Shown here: piece after piece, positions 16,268-23,381 of the stretch
Layout: each line of letters starts with the position of its first letter
Position numbering within the stretch: the stretch's first letter is position 1
NCBI GenBank assembly: GCA_964343305.1
Contig: CAYFJO010000048.1
Coordinates: 1-40,384 of the forward strand
Direction: 5' to 3'
Length of the DNA stretch: 40,384 nucleotides
Origin: CAYFJO01 sp964343305
GTDB lineage: Bacteria; Planctomycetota; Planctomycetia; Pirellulales; Pirellulaceae
Program-made: the position numbers and the translations under genes
Notes under the pieces: generated by a model
Databases searched by the model: none
Told to the model about the DNA's origin: nothing
The model's input: the letters and a program-made list of their open reading frames with translations, nothing else

Positions 16268-17443
16268 ATGTTGCAAAAAGTTCAGAAACGACGAGGTTTT
16301 ACCCTCGTGGAATTGCTGGTGGTGATTGCCATCATTGGTATTTTGATTGCGTTGTTGCTGCCCGCCGTCCAAGCGGCTCGTGAAGCGGCTCGACGAACAG
16401 AATGCAGTAACAAGATGAAACAAATTGGCTTGGCAATGCTCAACTACGAAGACAAGTACAAGACGCTGCCACCGGCGGCCGTCTTGCACGAGGATCAGCC
16501 ACGCTCGACCACACCGCCCACATTTCCCAAACGCGGTTACTCGGTAGCGGGCGGAACAGCCAAATGGCACAACAAAGATTTCGGTCACGCGGACTGGGGT
16601 CCCACAGCGATTATTTTAGTGATGCCATTCTTGGAAGCGGTCGGACAATATAACCAATGGGATATGACCGGCAATATTGCTGCCGAAGCCTACGATGGCG
16701 CGCCCGCCGTTAATATCGGAAGTCGGAATTGCGATGGCTTGGACTCACCGGGCGGCGGAGCGCTTCCTGGCATGATCTGCCCCAGCGCGAACCGTGCCCG
16801 TGCTGCTGAGCAAATCGGCGGAACGCTGACAGGTACCTACGCCAAAGGCAACCTCTTGTTGTGTGCTGGTGGTGGATACACCCACGGCGATCCAGCCGAT
16901 ACGGGCGGCCCCGGTTGGGGTAACACCGAGTTGCGAGGTACGTTTGATGCGGCTTCTCAGTTTGGTGCCACATTGGCCGAAATGTTCGATGGCACTTCGA
17001 ACACCGCAATTGTTTCAGAAGGTCTGATTTTCGAGAGTGATGCAGACAGTCGTGGTTGTTGGGCGCGTGCCAATTGCGCGGTGTTCAGCGGTCACTCTGT
17101 TGCAATCGATATGAATACGACGACCGGTCAGCTTGGCTTGACAACCGACGACGTGAATACACCGAATATCGGTGCTGTCTTGCCAGACGGCACTGTGGTG
17201 ACCAACCACATTGACCAGCCGGTCTGGTGTGAAGTCAACGCCAAGGAAGATACGACCTGTGGCACTGCCGCCACGAACCTGATCATTGGTGTCGCTGGTG
17301 TGGCTGCACGTAGTCGTCACCCCGCTGGCTGTAACGTCGGCTTGGGCGATGCGAGCGTGACGTTCGTCAAGAGCGAAGTGGACGCCTCGGCCTGGCGTAA
17401 TGCTTTGACCATCATGGGTAAAGAAGGCACGACGTTACCCTAG
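16268..17443 (+). CDS. DUF1559 prepilin-like protein
   Basis: A 391-residue protein with a type IV prepilin N-terminus: KRRG-FTLVELLVVIAIIGILIALLLPA, cleavage expected after G10 and glutamate at +5 of the mature chain. AREAARRTECSNKMKQIGLAMLNYED follows, which is the hallmark of the DUF1559 family expanded in planctomycetes. The C-terminus has the family ending SRHPAGCNVGLGDASVTFVKS. These proteins are thought to form pseudopilin-like surface or envelope structures; the role is not established. The start at 16268 is chosen because AGGAAAGG lies upstream and the earlier in-frame start would lengthen the leader unnaturally. It is the third gene after the sigma and FecR genes and ends at a strong terminator. 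Confidence 0.9.
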   Translation: MLQKVQKRRGFTLVELLVVIAIIGILIALLLPAVQAAREAARRTECSNKMKQIGLAMLNYEDKYKTLPPAAVLHEDQPRSTTPPTFPKRGYSVAGGTAKWHNKDFGHADWGPTAIILVMPFLEAVGQYNQWDMTGNIAAEAYDGAPAVNIGSRNCDGLDSPGGGALPGMICPSANRARAAEQIGGTLTGTYAKGNLLLCAGGGYTHGDPADTGGPGWGNTELRGTFDAASQFGATLAEMFDGTSNTAIVSEGLIFESDADSRGCWARANCAVFSGHSVAIDMNTTTGQLGLTTDDVNTPNIGAVLPDGTVVTNHIDQPVWCEVNAKEDTTCGTAATNLIIGVAGVAARSRHPAGCNVGLGDASVTFVKSEVDASAWRNALTIMGKEGTTLP

Positions 17444-17489
17444 GCCATGACTAACGAAGTGTAACTTTTGTTACCACGGTTTAACCAAA

Positions 17490-17523
17490 CGGCCCCAAGC
17501 CAAAACTTGGGGCCGTTTTCTTT
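17490..17523 (+). terminator. Strong Rho-independent terminator of the sigma/FecR/DUF1559 block
   Basis: CGGCCCCAAG-CCAAAA-CTTGGGGCCG followed by TTTTCTTT. The stem is perfect and GC-rich, and it lies 46 bases after the DUF1559 stop codon. Confidence 0.85.
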
Positions 17524-17542
17524 AGGGGGTTTTAGTTTTCCC

Positions 17543-17593
17543 AGTAGGACGGTTTTTCAAACCGTCCAAGACGGATTGAAAATCCGTCCTACT
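17543..17593. repeat. Double-hairpin copy of the GTAGGACGGATT family
   Basis: Two adjacent hairpins, GGACGGTTT-TTC-AAACCGTCC and GACGGATT-GAA-AATCCGTC, and the whole element is itself an inverted repeat with AGTAGGACGG at the left end and CCGTCCTACT at the right end. It is related to the copies at 4892-4913 and 35235-35253. Confidence 0.7.
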
Positions 17594-17630
17594 TCTTGGT
17601 TGCGGCTTTGCCGCCTTAGCGTGGATTATT

Positions 17631-17694
17631 CACTAACCCGACGCGCAAGCGAGGGGTCTTGGACGTCGCCCCTCGCTTGCGCGTCGGGTTAGTG
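17631..17694. repeat. Long perfect palindrome of the CTAACCCGACGCGCAAGCG family
   Basis: CACTAACCCGACGCGCAAGC plus GAGGGG pairs with CCCCTCGCTTGCGCGTCGGG plus TTAGTG across a loop of about 11 bases. ORFs crossing it translate to LTRRASEG, a peptide string known from spurious ORFs in planctomycete genomes, which marks it as a widespread dispersed repeat rather than coding sequence. Confidence 0.75.
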
Positions 17695-17793
17695 TGGATT
17701 CGAATTTGCGCGGTGTTTTAGGCAAGATAGCCGCAACTCCTTTTCACAGAGAACATTACCTCCTTTGGACGGCGGTTCATGAATAATCCGGGT

Positions 17794-18087
17794 TTAGCGC
17801 GTGACTTCGCACAATCGTACGGGTTCGTAGTACATGTCGTCTTCATCGTCCCTTTGGCGGCACGTGGACAACGACAACGTTAAACGAATCGCCTGTTTTT
17901 GTGACATGCACTTCGCACAGTCCACTACTTTGTCGTACTGCGTGTTCGACAGATCACTCCAGTTGGGCTCGCTAACATAAACCTGGAAGCTCGGATTGAC
18001 TCCCACGTCCACCAACCGCACGACCCATCGGCTGCAAATCCGATGGCTCGGTGCGAACCGCAAGGATCGCAAACTCAACAGGCGCAA
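17794..18087 (-). CDS. Doubtful hypothetical protein
   Basis: An open frame of 97 codons from a TTG. The middle reads like a protein (VGVNPSFQVYVSEPNWSDL, then CAKCMSQKQAIRLTLSLSTC) and contains a CxxC pair, but there is no recognised family and no clear ribosome site. A GTG near 18020 is a possible alternative start. The region around it is rich in repeats, so this may be a remnant or a chance frame. The rest of 17695-18254 holds only the palindrome at 18106-18139. Confidence 0.3.
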   Translation of the reverse strand: MRLLSLRSLRFAPSHRICSRWVVRLVDVGVNPSFQVYVSEPNWSDLSNTQYDKVVDCAKCMSQKQAIRLTLSLSTCRQRDDEDDMYYEPVRLCEVTR

Positions 18088-18105
18088 GTGTCCTAATTCC
18101 GTGCA

Positions 18106-18139
18106 AGACTTCCGAAGTTTTCCGAAACTTCGGAAGTCT
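18106..18139. repeat. Palindrome AGACTTCCGAAGTTT
   Basis: A perfect 15-base stem, AGACTTCCGAAGTTT and AAACTTCGGAAGTCT, with a TCCG loop. It lies in the gap before selA and belongs to the set of short intergenic palindromes in this window. Confidence 0.7.
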
Positions 18140-18266
18140 GTATCGGCAAACTAGGCCACTACCCAACAGGCATCCCCGTCGCATCCGATTGAATTCTGGT
18201 CAAAAAACGATAGGTTGAACTTCATGCTCCGGCGTTTCTTTTTAGTTTGCTTGAGTGAGAATCCAA

Positions 18267-19694
18267 ATGCAAAACCCCTTACGAAATCTTCCGTCCGTCA
18301 ATGAATTGCTCGAGACGCCTCCATTACAAGGTCTGGTGGACCGCGTGAGCCACAACGTGGTCGTGTCCGGTATTCGAAACTTTTTGGGCAACCTGCGCAA
18401 CGATTTGCAAAGTGCCGCCGCTGATATCAAGGTACCCAATCCCGTGGATTTGGCCGAGCGAATTGCGAATTGGATTTCCAGCGAAGACCAGCCTTCGCTT
18501 CGCGCGGTCATCAACGCGACGGGCATCTTGTTGCACACGGGACTGGGGCGAGCCCCACTGGCCGAGGATGCGGTCAAAGCCATTTGCGAAGTGGCTCAAG
18601 GATACGCCAGTGTCGAAGTCGATCTGAATTCGGGCGAGCGATCACAACGAGTTGCCGCGGTGGAAAAGCTGCTCAAGGAGTTGACCGGCGCCGAAGCCGC
18701 GGCGATCGTCAACAACAACGCGGCGGCCACGTTGATCACGCTGACGGCGCTAGCCAAAGACAAGGAAGTCATTGTTTCGCGCGGGCAACTGATCGAGATC
18801 GGCGGCAGTTTTCGGTTGCCGGATGTCATGACCGCGAGCGGCGCGAAGTTGCACGAAGTGGGCACGACGAACAAAGCGCGAATCAGCGACTACGCGAGTG
18901 CGATCAATCAGGAAACGGCGGCTTTGATGCGGGTCCACACCAGCAACTTTGTCGTGGTTGGTTTCACGCAGGAAGTGACGTTGAAAGAACTCGTCGCGTT
19001 GGGCGCCAAGCGCCACCTGCCGGTGATCGACGATATTGGTTCTGGCGCGCTGGTCGATTTCAGCAAGTACGGCGTGTCTGGTGAACCGGTCGCGTCCGAG
19101 AGCATTCGTGCGGGCGCGGATGTGGTGTTGTTCAGCGGCGACAAGTTAGTCGGCGGTCCCCAATGTGGCATCATCGTAGGGCGAAAGTCGCTGGTGGACA
19201 AAGTTGCCAAGCATCCATTGATGCGTGCGATGCGGGTAGACAAAATTACGTTGGCATCCTTGGCCGCAACGCTGCGACTGTATCGCGATCCGGAAACGGC
19301 CGAACAAGCCGTGCCGTTGCTTTCGCTGCTCAGCGCGTCGATCGACAACCTGAAGAATCGCGCCGCACGATTGGCACCGCAACTCGCCGCGACCAGCGCG
19401 ATCGCGGCAGCAGAGCCGGTCGAAGATCAATCCATGCTTGGCGGTGGTTCCCTGCCGACTCAGGTGATTCCCACGTGGTGCATCGCGTTGACTCCGTCCA
19501 AAGGCAGCGTGGACAAACTGGCGTCCGACTTAAGATCCGCGTCACCCGCCATCTTTGGCCGTGTACAAAGCGACCGTCTGCTGCTTGATTTGCGGTCCGT
19601 GTTTCCGAAGCAAGACCAACAGATCATCGCAATCTTAGAGTCGTTCGGTGGTTCGTCAGACGAGAACCCTTTAGATGTTGAACAGAGTGAATAA
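18267..19694 (+). CDS. selA: L-seryl-tRNA(Sec) selenium transferase
   Basis: A 475-residue PLP enzyme that converts Ser-tRNA(Sec) to Sec-tRNA(Sec) using selenophosphate. Family features are in order: N-terminal LPSVNELLETP; INATGILLHTGLGRAPL near 82-98; YASVEVDLNSGERSQR near 113-128; VIDDIGSGALVD near 253-264; and the PLP lysine in FSGDKLVGGPQCG with K293, close to the position in E. coli SelA. The length is normal for the family (E. coli has 463). ATG at 18267 is preferred over GTG at 18255. It implies that the organism makes selenoproteins, but neither selB nor a Sec tRNA gene was recognised in the window. The gene stands alone; the next gene is on the other strand. Confidence 0.93.
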   Translation: MQNPLRNLPSVNELLETPPLQGLVDRVSHNVVVSGIRNFLGNLRNDLQSAAADIKVPNPVDLAERIANWISSEDQPSLRAVINATGILLHTGLGRAPLAEDAVKAICEVAQGYASVEVDLNSGERSQRVAAVEKLLKELTGAEAAAIVNNNAAATLITLTALAKDKEVIVSRGQLIEIGGSFRLPDVMTASGAKLHEVGTTNKARISDYASAINQETAALMRVHTSNFVVVGFTQEVTLKELVALGAKRHLPVIDDIGSGALVDFSKYGVSGEPVASESIRAGADVVLFSGDKLVGGPQCGIIVGRKSLVDKVAKHPLMRAMRVDKITLASLAATLRLYRDPETAEQAVPLLSLLSASIDNLKNRAARLAPQLAATSAIAAAEPVEDQSMLGGGSLPTQVIPTWCIALTPSKGSVDKLASDLRSASPAIFGRVQSDRLLLDLRSVFPKQDQQIIAILESFGGSSDENPLDVEQSE

Positions 19695-19747
19695 ATCAAC
19701 TTGTCCTGAATCGGGCATGGAGAACGACGCGAGGACCCAACAAGATT

Positions 19748-21406
19748 CTATGGTCTATCTAAACGGCTGTGATCCTCATGAACCCTACTTGTCACTTCCG
19801 TGTAGTGACGTCGGTGAATGTCTGTAAAGAAGTAGCTTCTAGTTTCGAGCAACGGTTGCTTTGTGCTTGTAAGATAATTCAGCACAAGGCGAAGGCTATT
19901 GACCGGCGACATTGCTCGATCAATTGTCGGATGGTCTTGGTCAGGGAAGCGGATTGCGTTGAGGATCGAGAATCTCTCGTACAGATTTGTCTTGTGGAGG
20001 GAATCTCTCGCAAGTTCAGAACCAGGCCCATGGTCAGATTGCAGGATGATGATCGCGGGGCGCGAACTTGCGTCTATTATCTGATCAACGGTATTGAGAC
20101 ATTGCTGATTCATAAACCGTAACTGCTGCACATAAGATGGGCGATAGTTGGGCCGTGGACCGTCCACGAAACTCCAATATACTTCGTCTGCCGATGATCC
20201 ATCAGCATTGAAAATAAACGGCGGATGCGGGCAGACAAAGTGTGCAAAAACAAACTTTGGCTGGCCGGCGCGAAGTTTTCGCGTGCTGGGCAAACGCTTA
20301 AACGTGCGCAGGATGCGGCTGCGGTGTGATCTGTCCTGGTGCTTGTCCTCTGATGGCCTTCCAATCCAGAGTCTCTCCTCCACCAGCCAACTGGCGACGG
20401 TTGTTTGGAGAACCGCCGTTTCCACATCGTCCAGATCAAAGATCGAACGGCTCTCCGTTTTCTCAAACTTCTTGTCTAGTTCGTCGCCCTCCAGTTCTGA
20501 ATGAAGAAACTCCCAAGATAAATAGAGGTCTGACGTTTCTCGCTGGGTGGGTGAATAACCAGAATCGAGCGAGATAGTGAAATAGCCAAGTTTTTTTAGT
20601 TCCCTGTCAATACGCGGTGTCTTAATGTAACTGACGATGTCGGCGTACTTTGGGTGATCGGGAAGATCAAAATCTTGAACGTAGCCCATATTCAGAGACG
20701 ATACGATTGAATGGACCGTCGAGTGATAGTTTGAAACACTCTTATCCAGCACAGTAAATCCATGCGACTGGAGTTGCGACAGAAATGGCTCGTTGTCGAA
20801 ACCGTACATCTCTTGAAGAACATCCTGTCGCCCGTAGGCATCGAAAATGATGTAGTAGATGTCGGGCAATTGTTCATTGCCCTGTGGTGTCGGAATGATC
20901 TTCGATTGATCGGAAGCAAACTTCGTCGGTGGGTATGGTCGAACATGTGTGCTAAGCCAGAATGCTTGCCCGATGACGACAATCGTAAAGACGACTTTTA
21001 GAAATCGAACGGATGCTTCGCAAGCTTTCTCGGACAAACGCGCAATTCCGATGGACAGCAATGTTAGCATTGCGGCCGACATCTGGATCGCTCCGCGATA
21101 AGAAATCCATCCTGGTACCCAATAGTAAGGGATGTGGCCGAGAGTAAAGAAAGCAAATACGAATAGCGCGGTGATCGTGTGGCGATGACTGGTCGCCAAC
21201 CAGAACAAGGATCGCAAGACCAGGTCGATGACGGCCGCAATCACGAGGGCGGCGATGGCTACACGCAGCACTGGCCTCAGCGTGGGAACCGAGGCCACGT
21301 TGGCCGAAAGTTGTCCCAAAGGCAGAGCACAAGCAATGCAATAAGGAAGCAGTGCGTTGGAGTCAAACCAGCCGAATTTCGATGGTGGCTTGTCAGATCC
21401 CGTATT
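19748..21406 (-). CDS. Membrane-anchored alkaline phosphatase/sulfatase-superfamily protein
   Basis: A 552-residue protein. About four or five membrane segments fill the first 160 residues, and a large domain follows outside. The superfamily metal site is visible: PDIYYIIFDAYGR near 181-192 with D189 as ligand, a downstream S/T-rich segment (NYHSTVHSIVSS) where the nucleophile lies in relatives, FVFAHFVCPHPPF, and IIILQSDHGPGSE near 455-467 with the DHG metal ligands. The architecture is like LtaS and phosphoethanolamine transferases that modify surface polymers. It starts 17 bases after the stop of the NoeA-like gene and is the last gene of a three-gene operon. The substrate is unknown; a surface glycan or lipid is inferred. 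Confidence 0.75.
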   Translation of the reverse strand, partial: NTGSDKPPSKFGWFDSNALLPYCIACALPLGQLSANVASVPTLRPVLRVAIAALVIAAVIDLVLRSLFWLATSHRHTITALFVFAFFTLGHIPYYWVPGWISYRGAIQMSAAMLTLLSIGIARLSEKACEASVRFLKVVFTIVVIGQAFWLSTHVRPYPPTKFASDQSKIIPTPQGNEQLPDIYYIIFDAYGRQDVLQEMYGFDNEPFLSQLQSHGFTVLDKSVSNYHSTVHSIVSSLNMGYVQDFDLPDHPKYADIVSYIKTPRIDRELKKLGYFTISLDSGYSPTQRETSDLYLSWEFLHSELEGDELDKKFEKTESRSIFDLDDVETAVLQTTVASWLVEERLWIGRPSEDKHQDRSHRSRILRTFKRLPSTRKLRAGQPKFVFAHFVCPHPPFIFNADGSSADEVYWSFVDGPRPNYRPSYVQQLRFMNQQCLNTVDQIIDASSRPAIIILQSDHGPGSELARDSLHKTNLYERFSILNAIRFPDQDHPTIDRAMSPVNSLRLVLNYLTSTKQPLLETRSYFFTDIHRRHYTEVTSRVHEDHSRLDRP

Positions 21407-21422
21407 CATTCTTCGCGTCAAT

Positions 21423-22880
21423 CTAGTTGTGAGATTCCATCAGGTACATGACGCGGCCGGAATCACCCATTGGCCGCCGGTTGGTGACCTTAAAGAATGC
21501 GGCAAACGCGGTTTCGAAGGAGTGAACGTCATAATCGCCCCACTCATGTTCTCGCGATCGCATGAGTCGGTGAGTCTGTGGATCGTCTCGATCGACGTAC
21601 TCGATAATCAAATGTCGTCCGAGTTTTCCGAATAACTCGGCAATCTTCTTAAACGGAATATTTGCCGAAACTCTTAGATGGTGGACGAGCGCCAAAGCGA
21701 TCAGAAGATCAGCGCGACCACGATTTGCCAACGAATCACGTTCCTTGTGTTCCCAACCAATCGCAGGGCTAGGATTGGCCAGATCAAGCAAGAGTGGCAG
21801 CAAAGTTCGTGTTTGCTCGTCACGCCCCTGCCGGTAGTTTAACTCGACACAACCTGGGTCAAGATCGAAGGCCACACACGTTGCACCTTGCTGGGTCGCG
21901 ATTCGGCTGAATACGCCGGTGTTGGCTCCCAAGTCCCACGCCATCCTGGGGTTAATCTCTGCAATCCATGATTCAACAATCGATTTTTTTAAGTCGAAGT
22001 CGTCATTTGAGTAGCGATTGTCGCTGTAATAGTCAGCCCACTCTGTCGCTGTTGGCACCCACTTTAGTCGCGATATGATTTTCGCCAAACTGCGCAGTAT
22101 ATGTTCCAACGCTTCTTGGGACACCGGCCGCTTTGGCTGATTGGACCTTTGCGGCTCGGCGTAATGCTGGTCATTGCGCATGCCTCCGTACCACCGTTCA
22201 AACCGTGAATGAAGATGAATGTGAAAAAACACTCCCGGGTTTAGCCAGGTTCGCAACGGCAGTAAGCGCGAGGCGAGCGGCAAAGGGACTCCCTCCAGAT
22301 GCAGACAGCCCAATCGATTGAGACTGATGTCGACCTTCGCCATCAACAGTAAGGGCGCGAGAAAATGCTGACAGAATTGCTTGTACGCGCGCCACGGAGA
22401 ATCGTCCGTTCGCCGCTCAAACGAAAGCGTATCAACGAAGACCGGCTGACAGCCCTGAAACTGGACGTTGTAGGCGCTTGCGTCCTTGAGGGTCATGCCG
22501 TGCCTCAATGCACGGCGCTGCAATTCAAGCGTCAGCAAGGCGGCATCTTTTAGCGCGCTAAAGCTCCATTCGTACGGGTATGAGATGAAGTCGCAGCGAC
22601 ACGGCTGGATGATACAACTGGCGTCGTCGGTCATCGCAAAACTGAGCGAAGTCTCCTGATGCTCGATCAGCAAACGCCGTCGAACCAACTCATCGTACAA
22701 ACCGCTGCTGACTAGACTATCAAAGTCTGCGCGGGCGCTGCGGTTGATCTGCCGCAAAAGCGTTCCGTCGGAACGGTAAAAGACAAAGCCACTTGGATCG
22801 CGAAACGAAGCCGGATGTACAGATGGCTCGGACAACTCCGCGCCTTCAGATTCAAGACTCGGCATTCGTTCGACTACCAT
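21423..22880 (-). CDS. NoeA-like protein: kinase-like N-terminal region fused to a methyltransferase
   Basis: A 485-residue cytoplasmic protein. The C-terminal half is a class I methyltransferase: motif I is WDLGANTGVFS (315-325), the acidic end of strand 2 is AFDLDPG (337-343), and DLLIALALVHHL (391-402) is motif IV. The N-terminal half contains LKDASAYNVQF (131-141) and PVFVDTLSF (146-154). D133 and N138 have the D-x4-N spacing of a protein-kinase catalytic loop and D150 lies where the DFG aspartate would be, 12 residues on. The overall arrangement matches proteins annotated as nodulation protein NoeA. The start at 22880 has GGGGGGA six bases upstream, and it overlaps the preceding small gene by 29 bases, so the genes are coupled. 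Confidence 0.75.
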   Translation of the reverse strand: MVVERMPSLESEGAELSEPSVHPASFRDPSGFVFYRSDGTLLRQINRSARADFDSLVSSGLYDELVRRRLLIEHQETSLSFAMTDDASCIIQPCRCDFISYPYEWSFSALKDAALLTLELQRRALRHGMTLKDASAYNVQFQGCQPVFVDTLSFERRTDDSPWRAYKQFCQHFLAPLLLMAKVDISLNRLGCLHLEGVPLPLASRLLPLRTWLNPGVFFHIHLHSRFERWYGGMRNDQHYAEPQRSNQPKRPVSQEALEHILRSLAKIISRLKWVPTATEWADYYSDNRYSNDDFDLKKSIVESWIAEINPRMAWDLGANTGVFSRIATQQGATCVAFDLDPGCVELNYRQGRDEQTRTLLPLLLDLANPSPAIGWEHKERDSLANRGRADLLIALALVHHLRVSANIPFKKIAELFGKLGRHLIIEYVDRDDPQTHRLMRSREHEWGDYDVHSFETAFAAFFKVTNRRPMGDSGRVMYLMESHN

Positions 22881-23100
22881 CTAGATCCCCCCCTTCTTCA
22901 TCCTCTACATCACCGTCATTGCTGAAGAACGAGTCATCGTTTTCGCGTTTGCTCAAAAAGAAACGGAACGGGTATAGCACCACGTTGCGGAAAAAAACGG
23001 CGATTGCTACAACAACGCCGGCGAGGATCTGCAATACAATTGCACCTGTGCCTGGATCTACATATGAGAATAGCGAAAAACTCATGATGCGGGATTTCAT
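22852..23100 (-). CDS. Small membrane protein with YVDPGTG motif
   Basis: An 82-residue protein with a short N-terminus carrying the conserved motif YVDPGTGAIVLQ (about 13-24), one membrane segment (ILAGVVVAIAVFF), a short basic patch (LYPFRFFLSKREN), and a strongly acidic tail (DVEDEEGGDLD). Small proteins with Y-x-DPGTGS and one membrane span occur in many bacteria near genes for surface polymer modification; I recall this from the family rather than from a search. It overlaps the NoeA-like gene and opens the three-gene operon. The start could be 23100 or the ATG at 23085. Its job is unknown; a membrane partner for the other two is inferred. Confidence 0.65.
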   Translation of the reverse strand: MKSRIMSFSLFSYVDPGTGAIVLQILAGVVVAIAVFFRNVVLYPFRFFLSKRENDDSFFSNDGDVEDEEGGDLDGSRTNAES

Positions 23101-23381
23101 GGTAAGTTGATAGTCACGGATTGATGCTATTCAAATCAGCGATGAATTGCAAGGAAGGACGGAACGACGAAGACTGTCTATCAGTAGCAACCAGCTTGAC
23201 GAGTCTATAGCTTAATGGCTTTTGTTAAGGAAGCGAGAACAATAATGCAGCGACTGCTCTAATGAATGGAGCTGTATGCTGACGCTTTTTCCTATTGAGC
23301 AAAGATTTGGTTCCAAGTTATTTCATCCGAGATTCCATCTGGTAGATCAACGAGGGCCGATGCGGCCAATACAACGTTTAA

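Noticed and set aside
17468..17692. Plus-strand ORF across the intergenic repeats before selA
   Set aside because: It is read through dispersed palindromes (LTRRASEG string) and the terminator, not a gene.
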